From Phycisphaerales bacterium (GTDB lineage Bacteria > Planctomycetota > Phycisphaerae > Phycisphaerales > UBA1924), in the NCBI GenBank assembly GCA_020847535.1, contig JADLBU010000106.1, forward strand, positions 35,743 to 99,742: a stretch of 64,000 nucleotides of DNA. Reading direction: 5' to 3'. Every line of letters starts with the position of its first letter. The stretch's first letter is position 1. Shown in pieces: positions 51,138 through 60,387 of this stretch. The notes beneath the pieces are model-generated. The model was not told where the DNA came from. It did not search any database and was given only the letters and a program-made list of their open reading frames with translations. Both the position numbers and the translations under genes were made by a program.

Positions 51138-51555
51138 CGGGATTGCCGTCCCCGATGAATCCCGGCCACTGCGCTTCCCGCTGGTCGGCAAGATCGCCGC
51201 CGGTAATCCGATCGAGCGGGTCGCCGACATGGAAGAGATCGACCTGGCCGAGGTGCTCGGCGGCCGGACCGGCAAGACCGAATCCACGTTCGCGCTCAAG
51301 GTCGAGGGCGACTCCATGCGGGATGAGGGGATCCTCGATGGGGACTTCGTCCTCATCGAACGCAGCCAGGTCGCCCAGAACGGGGATCGCGTGGTCGCCC
51401 TGCTCCCCGATGGATCCACGACGCTCAAGACCTTCTTCCGGGAGCCCGACCACATCCGCCTTCAGCCCGCCAACCCCGCCTTTGAGGCGATCCGGGTGCC
51501 GTTCTGCCAGGTGCAGGGTGTGGTGAAGGGTGTGGTCCGGCGATACGGAAGGTAA
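50935..51555 (+). CDS. lexA: LexA repressor
   Basis: SOS repressor of 206 residues. N-terminal winged helix: TPKQLKILQLIRDW, YSPTMQELADEIGVSKVTVFEHVEAL. C-terminal latent peptidase: cleavage site Ala-Gly in GKIAAGNPIE, catalytic Ser in KVEGDSMRDEGI and catalytic Lys in DGSTTLKTF. ATG at 50935 has GGAG 8-11 bases upstream. Its transcript may come from the promoter 1.2 kb upstream bracketed by repeated 17-mers, which makes autoregulation there plausible, although the 17-mers lack the usual dyad symmetry. It is followed by the mur genes. Confidence 0.95.
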   Translation: MNLTPKQLKILQLIRDWRVRRGYSPTMQELADEIGVSKVTVFEHVEALIKKGALVREPNKARSLSIADGIAVPDESRPLRFPLVGKIAAGNPIERVADMEEIDLAEVLGGRTGKTESTFALKVEGDSMRDEGILDGDFVLIERSQVAQNGDRVVALLPDGSTTLKTFFREPDHIRLQPANPAFEAIRVPFCQVQGVVKGVVRRYGR

Positions 51556-51671
51556 GCGGCAGCCGCCAGCATCTTTCGGTCCTGGTTCGCAAGTGATGGG
51601 CACGTTCTGGACGGGGCTGGGATAAATCCCCTGGCGTTACAAATCTGTCGCGCGCGTGGTCGGTCAGCCGA

Positions 51672-51677
51672 TAGGAT
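51672..51677 (+). promoter_or_regulatory. Putative -10 of the murE operon
   Basis: TAGGAT in the 214-base gap between lexA and murE, in the context CCGATAGGATCGACG, the same hexamer as before the Fur-family gene. Leader to the murE ATG would be about 86 bases. Confidence 0.4.
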
Positions 51678-51769
51678 CGACGGGGATCGATGCGGCCCGC
51701 GTGTATTGCTGCGCTCCTGATTCGCCCATTGAGGTCGGCCGCATTGCTCCCGGAGCGAGAGTATTCGGG

Positions 51770-53356
51770 ATGCGGCTGAACGAGCTGATCGCAGGAACCG
51801 GCGCTGAGCCGCTCACCAGCGGGTGGGAATCGATCCGCATCTGCGATATCACCGAGGACAGCCGTACCGCCGTCCCCGGTTCGCTCTTTGTCGCCCGCGC
51901 CGGGCTCAAGGCCGATGGCCGGCGATACGTCGTCGATGCCATCCAGGCCGGCGCTGTCGCGGTCCTTACCGACGATGCCGCCGCGATCGACGCGAATGCA
52001 ACCGGGGGAATCGGTGCCTCGCGCGGCCCGGCGATCGTCTGCGCTGCCGATGTCGCGGCCGTCTCTGGTCGGCTCGCCGAACGGTTCCACGGGGAGCCCT
52101 CCAGCAAGCTCGATGTGATCGCCATCACCGGCACCAACGGCAAATCAACCACGACGTTCCTGGTCTGGAAGATCCTCAACGCGGTCGATGCCCGCTGCGG
52201 CCTGATCGGCACCGTGATCACCGACGATGGGCGGGAGGTCGGGCCATCGAGCATGACGACTCCGCCCGCGATCGAGGTGAGCCGGTTGCTGGCGTCGATG
52301 GTGGAGGGCGGCTGCACGGCGGCGGTGATGGAGGCATCAAGCCACGCACTGGACCAGAAGCGCATCGATGCGATCCACGTCGATGTGGGCGTTTTCACCA
52401 ACCTGACGGGGGACCACCTCGACTATCACAAGTCGATGGAGGCGTACGGATCAGCCAAGGCACGGCTGATGGAGATGCTGCCCGGGAGTGGAACCGCGAT
52501 CGTCAACGCGCAGGATTCTGCGCACGAACGCATGCTCAGCCGGTGCCGGGCGCGCGTGATCCGCTGCGGCGTCGCCGGAAGCGGCGAACCGATCACCGGC
52601 CCCGAGGCCGCATCGGTCCAGGTACTGGAGAGCACGATCGATGGGATGCGTCTGCGGCTGACCGGCCCGTGGGGCCTGATCGAGGGCGCGGTCCCGCTGA
52701 TCGGCAGGTACAACGCGATGAACGTTCTGCAGGCGATCGCCTGCTGCCACGCGATCGGGATCGAGGCCGCCGACATGCAGCGAGTGTTCGGGGAGCTCTC
52801 AGCTCCCCCGGGAAGGCTTGAGCCGGTCCGGATCAAGGGCACCACCGGCCCGCGCATCTACGTGGACTACGCCCACAGCGACGATTCACTCCGCAACGTC
52901 CTGCTCGCGGTGCGTGGCGCCATGAAGGACGACCCATCCATCAGCCGGCTGGGCGGCCGACTGTGGGTGGTCTTTGGCTGCGGTGGGGATCGCGACCGGA
53001 CCAAGCGCCCGCGCATGGGCCTCGCGGCCGCCGAGCTTGCCGATGTCGCGGTGGTCACCAGCGACAACCCGCGATCCGAGAATCCAGGGGCGATCGTCAA
53101 GGAGATCCTCTCGGGCGTGCCTCACGAGCTCCGGAGCAGGATCGATATCCACGTCGAGCGAGAGCAGGCGATCGAGTTCGCGGTCCGCACCGCGGCCGAG
53201 AACGATGTCATCGTGATTGCGGGCAAGGGCCACGAAACCGAGCAGATCCGTATGGATTCGCGCGGTGAGATGGTGACACTGCACTTTGATGACCGCGAGC
53301 ACGCGGCCGCCGCGCTGCGGGCGCGAGGCAGCCGGAGCGAGTTGCAAGCGCCATGA
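51770..53356 (+). CDS. murE: UDP-MurNAc-tripeptide synthetase MurE
   Basis: Adds the third amino acid of the peptidoglycan stem peptide. ATP-binding motif AITGTNGKSTTTFL near residue 125, MEASSHALDQKR, NLTGDHLDYH, DYAHSDDSLRNVL, and the substrate-selecting DNPRSENP motif near residue 430, the version that in known MurE enzymes recognises meso-diaminopimelate. ATG at 51770 (MRLNELIAG) gives 528 residues; the open frame to 51656 includes the promoter motif. murF begins four bases before its stop. Confidence 0.94.
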   Translation: MRLNELIAGTGAEPLTSGWESIRICDITEDSRTAVPGSLFVARAGLKADGRRYVVDAIQAGAVAVLTDDAAAIDANATGGIGASRGPAIVCAADVAAVSGRLAERFHGEPSSKLDVIAITGTNGKSTTTFLVWKILNAVDARCGLIGTVITDDGREVGPSSMTTPPAIEVSRLLASMVEGGCTAAVMEASSHALDQKRIDAIHVDVGVFTNLTGDHLDYHKSMEAYGSAKARLMEMLPGSGTAIVNAQDSAHERMLSRCRARVIRCGVAGSGEPITGPEAASVQVLESTIDGMRLRLTGPWGLIEGAVPLIGRYNAMNVLQAIACCHAIGIEAADMQRVFGELSAPPGRLEPVRIKGTTGPRIYVDYAHSDDSLRNVLLAVRGAMKDDPSISRLGGRLWVVFGCGGDRDRTKRPRMGLAAAELADVAVVTSDNPRSENPGAIVKEILSGVPHELRSRIDIHVEREQAIEFAVRTAAENDVIVIAGKGHETEQIRMDSRGEMVTLHFDDREHAAAALRARGSRSELQAP

Positions 53357-54846
53357 GTTCACCCGGCGGTCTGGAAACCAGCGAAATGACGTTCTGGCAC
53401 GCGGACACGATCGGCTCGAACCTCGGAGGTCGGTGGATCGTGCCGCCCCAGGCGAGCGGGTCAGCGGCGATCGAGGTGAGGGGTGTCAGCACCGATTCTC
53501 GATCGGTCACCCCCGGCCAAGCCTTTGTCGCCCTGCGCGGCGAGAAGCTCGATGGACATGACTACCTGGTGCAGGCGGCATCATCGGGCGCAGCGATCCT
53601 GATCGTGGATCGCCCGGAAAAGACGTCGGCGGCGTGCATGCCCGGCGGCGAGCGTCCGGTCGCGATCCTGCATGTGCCCGACACGGGCATCGCGTTGCTC
53701 GAACTCGCCGCGGCGTGGCGAACGGAACTCGCGCACGTGCCTGTGATCGCCGTCACTGGTTCCAACGGCAAGACTACCACGACCCGCCTCATCGAGACGG
53801 TGTTGTCGGCAAACGGACCGGGAACAGCCTCGATCAAGTCCTTCAACAACCGCATCGGTGTTCCGCTGACCATGTTGCGGGCACGCTCGACGGACACGTT
53901 CCTGCTTTGCGAGGTCGGGACCAACGCGATCGGCGAGATCGCCGAGCTTGCCCCCATGCTGCGGCCCACCATCACGGTGATCACCAGCATCGGCAGGGAG
54001 CACCTGGAGGGGCTGGGTGGGCTTGCCGGTTCGGCCCGCGAGGCGGCCCAGCTCCTGCGGCATCCGTGGAATGAAACGGCGATCGCCATCGTGCCGGCGG
54101 GCGTTGCGGAGCTTGATGGCGAGCTTGGAGATACACCCCTGGGCAAGGCTGCCGGAAGGATCGTGCGGTTCGGGGAATCGGCCGAGGGAGAGCTGCGAAT
54201 CACGGAGATCAGGGCGAGCGAAGCGGGTGTGCGATTCTGCCTCGCCGGCTCGAACTGGTTTGAGATCCCCCTGATCGGACATCACAACGCGATCAACGCG
54301 ACCGCCGCGATCGCCGTCGGCCGCCAGATGGGCATGAAGGACCAGGTGATCGCCGCAGCGCTCCGGGAGGCCCGCGGCGCCGAGATGCGCCTGGAGCGTC
54401 GCCGGATCGCCCTCTCCGCAGGTACTCCGCCGATCGATGTCATTAACGATGCCTACAACGCGAATCCGGAGTCGATGCTCGCCGCGATCGCGACCTTCAA
54501 GGATCTCTACGGCGGTCAGGCCGCTCGCCGCAGGGTGGCGATCCTCGGGGACATGCTCGAGCTTGGGGAGCACGGTCCGGACTGTCACCGCGAGATCGGG
54601 GATGCGATCGCCGGCAGCGGCGCGGTGGATCTGTGCATCCTGGTCGGTCCACTGATGATGTTCGCCGCCGAGCGCATCCGCAAGGTCATCCTCACAGACC
54701 GTGTCATACCCCTCCCGGCGCTGGATGAGGCCGCCGCCCGGTCGGTCGCCGGCATGCTGCATCCCGGGGATGCCGTGCTGATCAAGGGCTCACGAGGGAT
54801 GGGGCTGGAACGCATCCTCAGGGCGGTCGAAACGGCGCGAACATAG
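53353..54846 (+). CDS. murF: UDP-MurNAc-pentapeptide synthetase MurF
   Basis: Ligates D-Ala-D-Ala to the UDP-MurNAc-tripeptide. Signatures: VSTDSRSVTPGQAFVALRGE at the N-terminal UDP-binding domain, the P-loop AVTGSNGKTTTTRL near residue 135, IGREHLEGLG, and VINDAYNANPESMLAAI near 365 with the C-terminal domain GDMLELGEHGPDCHREIG. The ATG overlaps the murE stop (ATGA). 497 residues. A short GAAGG/CCTTC hairpin follows the stop, and mraY starts 133 bases later. Confidence 0.95.
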   Translation: MSSPGGLETSEMTFWHADTIGSNLGGRWIVPPQASGSAAIEVRGVSTDSRSVTPGQAFVALRGEKLDGHDYLVQAASSGAAILIVDRPEKTSAACMPGGERPVAILHVPDTGIALLELAAAWRTELAHVPVIAVTGSNGKTTTTRLIETVLSANGPGTASIKSFNNRIGVPLTMLRARSTDTFLLCEVGTNAIGEIAELAPMLRPTITVITSIGREHLEGLGGLAGSAREAAQLLRHPWNETAIAIVPAGVAELDGELGDTPLGKAAGRIVRFGESAEGELRITEIRASEAGVRFCLAGSNWFEIPLIGHHNAINATAAIAVGRQMGMKDQVIAAALREARGAEMRLERRRIALSAGTPPIDVINDAYNANPESMLAAIATFKDLYGGQAARRRVAILGDMLELGEHGPDCHREIGDAIAGSGAVDLCILVGPLMMFAAERIRKVILTDRVIPLPALDEAAARSVAGMLHPGDAVLIKGSRGMGLERILRAVETART

Positions 54847-54979
54847 GAAGGGCTACCTTCTGCTGCGTTCGCGGATGATCCGGCGGCGTTTGTGGCGATA
54901 ATCGATACTTGCAAGGGTTCGCGAGTGCTCGCGGCCGTGCCCGTCCCGGCCCTGGTAAGGGAACTGCCTTCTCGATCTC

Positions 54980-56143
54980 ATGCTCTACTGGCTTTTGGAC
55001 ATCTCGCGCGGCTGGCTAGTGGAGCACAAGCTGTACTGGGTGTTCAGTGTGTTCGATCAGGTCCAGTTCCGCGCCTTGGCGGCCGCGGGGATGGCCTTTG
55101 CGATCGTCCTGCTCCTGGGCCAGCGCGTGATCGCTTCCCTCATGCGGCTGAAGATCGGGGACACGGGCCAGTCCGATGCCGAGCTGCTCCGCCAGCAGGC
55201 CCAGTCCAAGGCCAACACACCCACCATGGGGGGCATCCTGATCGCGGGGGCGATCTTCGTATCCGTCATGCTCCTGGGGGATGTCCGGCAGTTCTACGTC
55301 TACATGGGCCTGATCGTCCTGGTCTGGACCGCGGGCATCGGGGCTGCGGATGACTGGCTGAAGCTGACCGCCAAGCGGCGCGGGACGGGTCGCCAGGGCC
55401 TGTTCGCCTGGGAAAAGCTCGTCTTCCAGCTCGGCATCGGCATCCTGGTCGGCTACTTCGGCTTCACGCACGGCAACAGTCCCGCCGAACTCGACCTGGC
55501 GCACGTCGCCAACCTCCCCTTCCAGAAGACCTACGACAACGGGGAGGTCAACACGCACCTCGTCTATCTCCCCATGGTCAGTTACATGATCCTGGCGACT
55601 CTCATGCTCACAGGCATGAGCAACGCCGTGAACATCACCGATGGGATGGATGGGCTGGCATCGGGGATCTCAAGCGCGGTCGCGCTGGGGCTATTCATCC
55701 TCTGCTTGGTCGCCGGTGAGACCGGCTGGGCACGGTACCTGCTCGTGCCGTACGTGCCATACTCAAGCGAGCTTGCGGTGCTTGCCGGGGCCATGGGCGG
55801 CGCGTGCCTTGGGTTCCTGTGGTGGAACTGCGCACCGGCGCAGGTCTTCATGGGGGACACCGGCGCCCTGTGCCTGGGGGCGGTGATGGGGTACATCGCC
55901 ACCGTCATCCGCCAGGAGGCGGTGCTGCTGGTGATGTCGGGCGTCTTCCTGCTCGAGATCACCTCGGTGATGATCCAGGTCAGCTATTTCAAGGCGACCA
56001 AGGGCAAGCGCATCTTCCGCTGCGCACCCTTCCATCACCACCTGCACCTGGGTGGATGGAAGGAGCAGCAGATCGTGTCCCGGCTGTGGATCGTGTCGAT
56101 CCTGCTCGTGGTGGCAGCGCTGGCGTCGGTCAAGATCCGCTGA
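54980..56143 (+). CDS. mraY: Phospho-MurNAc-pentapeptide transferase MraY
   Basis: Membrane enzyme that transfers phospho-MurNAc-pentapeptide to undecaprenyl phosphate, forming lipid I. About ten hydrophobic segments over 387 residues. Motifs: KANTPTMGGILI, the catalytic ADDWLKLT, NAVNITDGMDGLASG, CAPAQVFMGDTGAL and the His cluster APFHHHLHLGGW near residue 350 (commonly APLHHHFE..GW). It completes a murE-murF-mraY run; the downstream dcw genes (murD, ftsW, murG) are not here because the next gene is on the other strand. Confidence 0.94.
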   Translation: MLYWLLDISRGWLVEHKLYWVFSVFDQVQFRALAAAGMAFAIVLLLGQRVIASLMRLKIGDTGQSDAELLRQQAQSKANTPTMGGILIAGAIFVSVMLLGDVRQFYVYMGLIVLVWTAGIGAADDWLKLTAKRRGTGRQGLFAWEKLVFQLGIGILVGYFGFTHGNSPAELDLAHVANLPFQKTYDNGEVNTHLVYLPMVSYMILATLMLTGMSNAVNITDGMDGLASGISSAVALGLFILCLVAGETGWARYLLVPYVPYSSELAVLAGAMGGACLGFLWWNCAPAQVFMGDTGALCLGAVMGYIATVIRQEAVLLVMSGVFLLEITSVMIQVSYFKATKGKRIFRCAPFHHHLHLGGWKEQQIVSRLWIVSILLVVAALASVKIR

Positions 56144-56159
56144 CGGACACCCGCGATTC

Positions 56160-57050
56160 TTATTTCTTCTTTTTCGTACGGAAGGCCTGCCGCAGCATGG
56201 CATCATCGAAGCCCGCGGGGGCCGTGCCCTGCACCGCGAAGTGATAGAGCGCGGTGTTCAGGATCGCCTTGAGCGTCGTCATGACCAGCGCCAGCATCAG
56301 CATGCCGATGATCGAGAGGACGATGCAGGCGATCCCGCCGCCGAGCATGACGCCGTTGATGCCGCTGGATTCCGTGGTTGCCGCGATGCACAGCGGGATG
56401 CCTGCCAGCAGCGGGAGGATGACCAGCACCCCGAGCCCGAAGCCCACCAGGCCCATTCCCATGTTGCTGACGAGCGATACTCCCCAGGTCTTGCTCATGA
56501 GCTGGCCCGAACGCTTGAGGGCATCGATCGGGCCGATGTTCTCGGCGACCAGCACGGGAACGACAAAGTAGGAGGCGATCGCCCAGACGATGCCGATCAT
56601 GGCGGTGATGATGTTGCCGATCAGGCCGACCCGCTCCTGGATCCCCTTGATGATCAGGCCGACGGTGGCGCTCAGGACGGCCCATCCGACGATGTGGGGC
56701 AGTCGCGTGGTCGCCGTCTTGAACCCGAAGGCCAGCGTCGGGTTACCGCCGCGGAAGCGCTCCAGCACGCACGCCGCCAGCGCGCTGTTGAAGAAATGCA
56801 TCACCGTGAAGTTGACCAGATAGAACGAGAAGATCGCCAGGTAGTAGAAGACATTCATGCGGATGTGTCCGCCGTTCTTCTGGCCCAGCTCCCCCCACGG
56901 GATCGTGAGGGCGACCGGCAGCGCGAAGCTGCACAGGATCACAACCCCGGCGATACCGCTCATGATGGGGAAGAGGACAAGCTCCTTGTCGGCCCGCAGG
57001 ACCCGCCAACTCTGGCGCATCAGGCCGAAACCGTTGGAAAACGTTCCCAT
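56160..57050 (-). CDS. DUF6159-like membrane protein
   Basis: Integral membrane protein of 296 residues, function unknown. Starts FSNGFGLMRQSWRVLRADKELVLFPIMSG, the typical opening of the DUF6159 family (recalled pattern), followed by six hydrophobic segments, and ends in a Lys tail (RTKKKK). The segment LVAENIGPIDALKRSGQLMSKTWG is amphipathic and probably cytoplasmic. Convergent with mraY, 16 bases apart. Upstream neighbour on the same strand is the PIN/TRAM protein's end, 80 bases away. Confidence 0.75.
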   Translation of the reverse strand: MGTFSNGFGLMRQSWRVLRADKELVLFPIMSGIAGVVILCSFALPVALTIPWGELGQKNGGHIRMNVFYYLAIFSFYLVNFTVMHFFNSALAACVLERFRGGNPTLAFGFKTATTRLPHIVGWAVLSATVGLIIKGIQERVGLIGNIITAMIGIVWAIASYFVVPVLVAENIGPIDALKRSGQLMSKTWGVSLVSNMGMGLVGFGLGVLVILPLLAGIPLCIAATTESSGINGVMLGGGIACIVLSIIGMLMLALVMTTLKAILNTALYHFAVQGTAPAGFDDAMLRQAFRTKKKK

Positions 57051-57130
57051 CGCCTATCCCCATCGCAAGCCGCCCGCGGGGCGCATGATGAGCGCCCCCA
57101 TTTCGCGGTCACTACCCAATCATAAGGAAA

Positions 57131-58507
57131 TCAGCGCCGGGGGTTTCGGAACCGGTTCTTCGCACGCCCAGGCCCCCCGTGGGGCCCTCTGGGTCCGAAT
57201 GGTCCCTGCGGGCGCGAGCTGGGATGCGCTGGGTCATCCTCGGAGCCCTCGCCCTCGCCGCCCCCACCCGCGGTTGCTTCGCCGATCCCCGACTCATCAC
57301 CCGGCTGCTCGTCGACGGCCGGACCGTTCTCGACCACAGATCCGCCGGAAACCGACTCGGCGAGCCGGGCGAACACGAGACGACCGGCGGAAGTCTGGAG
57401 CGTCGAGACGACCATCAGGGCTACTTCGCGGTTGAGATGGTTGCCGCCATCCTCGGCGACGATCATGGTGCCATCGGCGAGGTACCCGACGGCCTGGCCC
57501 GGCTGCTCCCCGGGCTTGACGAGCTTGACCGTGACAAACTCACCGGCGGCAAGCGCAGGACGCAGCGCTGAGGCCAGGTCGTTGACGTTCAGCACGGTGC
57601 CGCCCTGGATGGTCGCGATTCGCGCCAGGCCTGAATCGGTGGTGACGATCATGCCGCGGATGCGGACGGCCAGGTCGACCAGTGCCTGATCGACGCCGAC
57701 GCCGGATGACGATGTGGGATCGATCGTGACATCGAGCGCCGCCTGCCGCTGGAGGCGGGCGACGATGTCCAAGGCGCGGCGACCCTTGGCGCGCTTGAGC
57801 TTGTCCTGGCTGTCGGCCAGGTGCTGAAGCTCGGCGAGCACGAACCGCGGGATGATGATGGGTGCCTGGAAGAAGCCGGTCTGAAGCGCATCGGCGAACC
57901 GGGCATCGATCAGGGCGGAGGAATCGATAACCAACGGACGCGGGCCGCGGAGCTGCTTGGCGAACTCGACGTACGGGATTACCAGCCGCACATCATCCTG
58001 CGTCTGAAGCACCAGCGTGACGCCCAAGTAGCACAGGCAGATGCTCAGGAAGACCTTGCACATGAACGTGAACGACTTGTCGACAGCATAGATTTGTGCC
58101 AAAAAGTCGATCAGCAGGCTCACCACGATCGTGGTCGCCACTCCAATCAAAAGGCCTACCGAGACCGAAACCAGCGTCGAGATTTTCTTGCTGGGCGTAA
58201 GCAGATCTACCGCAATCGCCAGTAGCGCCATCACCGCAGCGACGCCCATCGGCAGATACCAGTACCTCGCCAGGAAGAGATCGGAGGGATCGGTTGTGCT
58301 TCCTAGCGCAAAGAATCGGATCATGCCTGCCAGCAGCAGCACGACCACAAAGACGATTCGGATGACCTTGAGGAGGCGGGTCTTTCTCCGGACCGCAAGC
58401 TCGGCCGGGTCGAAGGGGGGCTGTGGGGCCGGCAGGGGCCGATGCTGCGTGTTGCCAGCGATGTCGCGATGGGCCGTTGCGGGCGGAGTTGACGGGTGAT
58501 CAGGCAC
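57131..58507 (-). CDS. Membrane-anchored PIN/TRAM-domain protein (YacL-like)
   Basis: Predicted membrane-bound ribonuclease of the YacL/PIN-TRAM family. After a Pro-rich N-terminus, four hydrophobic segments span about residues 47-165. The PIN nuclease domain follows (LVIDSSALIDARFADA near 195, RFVLAELQHLADS, TTDSGLARIA), with the acidic active-site residues in place, then the TRAM domain (VKLVKPGEQPGQAVGYLADGTMIVAED). The last 60 residues are a Gly/Glu/Arg-rich disordered tail. GTG start at 58507, 458 residues. Natural RNA target unknown. Confidence 0.88.
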   Translation of the reverse strand: MPDHPSTPPATAHRDIAGNTQHRPLPAPQPPFDPAELAVRRKTRLLKVIRIVFVVVLLLAGMIRFFALGSTTDPSDLFLARYWYLPMGVAAVMALLAIAVDLLTPSKKISTLVSVSVGLLIGVATTIVVSLLIDFLAQIYAVDKSFTFMCKVFLSICLCYLGVTLVLQTQDDVRLVIPYVEFAKQLRGPRPLVIDSSALIDARFADALQTGFFQAPIIIPRFVLAELQHLADSQDKLKRAKGRRALDIVARLQRQAALDVTIDPTSSSGVGVDQALVDLAVRIRGMIVTTDSGLARIATIQGGTVLNVNDLASALRPALAAGEFVTVKLVKPGEQPGQAVGYLADGTMIVAEDGGNHLNREVALMVVSTLQTSAGRLVFARLAESVSGGSVVENGPAVDEQPGDESGIGEATAGGGGEGEGSEDDPAHPSSRPQGPFGPRGPHGGPGRAKNRFRNPRR

Positions 58508-58717
58508 GCAAGCAGAGTGTACCAGCTACGTTCCCCGGCATATCCTTGTCGGCGGGGCAGCCTCGGCACGCCGGGGCCGAGAACCATCGTCCCTTCGATC
58601 GACGGCCGGGCTCGGTGCACGGGTAACCCGTGAACCTGGTCAGAGCTTGACCGCAGCAGCCATAAGCGAGCGTTATCCGGTGCCGCCGGTGTCCTGGCCG
58701 TCGATCGAGGGGATGGT

Positions 58718-59977
58718 TCACAGCCTCTTCAAACACCCCACCAGCGTGTCGATCTGGCTCATCTCGTGCGCTGCCGAGATCTGCACCCGTAGCCGCGCAT
58801 GACCCTCCGGCACCACCGGATACCCGAACCCGATCACGAACACACCCATCTCGAGGAGCCGCTTGCTCATCGTGATCGCCCGGGCCGTGTCGTGTACGAT
58901 GATCGGGCAGATCGCCGTCGGTGATTCCAGCACCTCGAACCCCGCCGCCTTGATCTGCTTGCGGGCGTACGCGACGTTGTCCTTGAGCTTCTGCACGCGC
59001 TGCGGCTCGCGCATCAGGATCTCGATCGCCTTGGCTGCGCTCGCCGCGACCGTCACCGGCAGCGCGTTCGAGAAGAGCGTCGGCCGCCCGCGCTGCACGA
59101 TCAGGTCCGTGACGCGCCTGGGCCCGGCGATGAACCCGCCCGCGCCGCCGCCCAGTGCCTTGCCCAGCGTGCCCGTGAAGATGTCGATCCGATTGCCGCC
59201 GGCGGCGGTGGGGGTGTGGGGGGCGGCCGTCGTCTCCATCCCCCAGTGCTCGTGCGTTCCGCGGCCGGTCTTGCCCATGACGCCGTGCCCGTGCGAGTCA
59301 TCGACCACGAGGATCGCCCCGTGCTGATCGCACCGCTTCCGCATCTCGGGAAGGTTGGCGATCGATCCCTCCATGCTGAAGACCCCGTCGGTCACGACCC
59401 AGATCTGCCCGGTGACATCCTTGTTGGCCTTGGCTTCCTCGAGCCGCGCCTGGAGCGAATCGGCCCCGGTCAGCCGGTTGTTCTTGTAGAGCGCCTTGAG
59501 CACACCCTTCTTGATCACCGGCGTCAGCCGTACCGCATCGATGATGCACGCGTGGTTGAGCTCATCGGAGATGATGATGTCCCCCGCCTCGCACACGGTG
59601 GGGAAGAGAGCTTCGGTCGCCGTCCAGCACGAGACGAACGTGTAGCTCGACTCGGTCCCCATGTAGCGGGCGATCATCTCTTCGAGGTGATGGTGCGGCC
59701 CGAACGTCCCACAGATGAACCGCACGCTCGCCGTCCCCGCGCCGTAGTCCCGCAGCGCCTTGATCCCGGCCTCGACGACCTCGGGGTGGTTGGCGAGCCC
59801 CAGGTAGTTGTTCGAGCAGAAGCACAGGACTTCCTGGAGCGAGCCATCCGCCTTGCGGATCCTGATCGCCGCATCCATCGGGCTTTCGATGGTCTGGAGG
59901 TGCTTGTACAGCCCCTCGGCCTGGAGCTTGGCGAGCAGGTCGTCGGTGCGGCGGGTGAACGGGCTGTTGGCAGGCAT
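58718..59977 (-). CDS. kbl: Glycine C-acetyltransferase (2-amino-3-ketobutyrate CoA ligase)
   Basis: PLP enzyme that, with threonine dehydrogenase, degrades threonine to glycine and acetyl-CoA. Signatures: FCSNNYLGLANHPEV, GAGTASVRFICGTFGPHHHLE, DGVFSMEGSIANLPEM, VDDSHGHGVMGKTGRGTHEH and the PLP-Lys motif GTLGKALGG near residue 260. The His/Cys-rich FGPHHHLE and the VRFICGT segment match Kbl better than BioF or HemA relatives. ATG at 59977 (MPANSPFTRR) has GAGAGGATCC just upstream; 419 residues. The frame is open to 60376 but without family-like sequence. tdh is not in the window. Confidence 0.92.
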   Translation of the reverse strand: MPANSPFTRRTDDLLAKLQAEGLYKHLQTIESPMDAAIRIRKADGSLQEVLCFCSNNYLGLANHPEVVEAGIKALRDYGAGTASVRFICGTFGPHHHLEEMIARYMGTESSYTFVSCWTATEALFPTVCEAGDIIISDELNHACIIDAVRLTPVIKKGVLKALYKNNRLTGADSLQARLEEAKANKDVTGQIWVVTDGVFSMEGSIANLPEMRKRCDQHGAILVVDDSHGHGVMGKTGRGTHEHWGMETTAAPHTPTAAGGNRIDIFTGTLGKALGGGAGGFIAGPRRVTDLIVQRGRPTLFSNALPVTVAASAAKAIEILMREPQRVQKLKDNVAYARKQIKAAGFEVLESPTAICPIIVHDTARAITMSKRLLEMGVFVIGFGYPVVPEGHARLRVQISAAHEMSQIDTLVGCLKRL

Positions 59978-60387
59978 CCAGGATCCTCTCGTTGAGCCAG
60001 TAACATAGGCCAGCCCTATTTGATATCGCGGGATAGACGGGACGACCAGAATCACCCTGGAACTGGGGCGGCGCTGCCTCATCGGCTGTGTGGATACGGA
60101 TGATCCGGCTGACTTCATGCACCGGTTCGCGGCGGGCTTCCGATTGCGGTTCGCCAACGGGTCACGAAGCGAACTTCGCGCGGAGTCTGGCGGTCGTTGA
60201 AGACCAAAGTGGCGAGATCGGATGCTCTTCGAGATCGGGAGTCCGCCCCAGGGTTGGGTATGTCTGCGGCCTTCGGCGGAACCACCGGACATGCATCTCT
60301 GCATAGACCACAGCCCGCCGGCAGCTCGGCGGTCTTTCTCTTGTGCGAGTCCTGATCGCCGAACTTTGTATTCCATAGGACTGCTCT
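59978..60387 (+). other. 410-base gap with several hairpins; possible structured RNA
   Basis: No convincing protein gene. On the plus strand it holds small perfect hairpins: CGAAG-CGAA-CTTCG (60164-60177), GGTC-GTTGAA-GACC (60192-60205), ATGCA-TCTC-TGCAT (60290-60303), and at its end a terminator-like stem with T-rich tail (60315-60342). Such a series could be a small RNA or a long leader, but no known RNA family was recognised. The kbl promoter should also be in the first 60 bases. Confidence 0.25.
60315..60342 (+). terminator. Terminator-like hairpin before the propeller pseudogene
   Basis: Perfect 6-bp stem CCGCCG / CGGCGG with a GCAGCT loop, followed by TCTTTCTCTT. No plus-strand gene ends nearby, so it would end a small RNA or attenuate transcription entering 60388. 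Confidence 0.45.
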
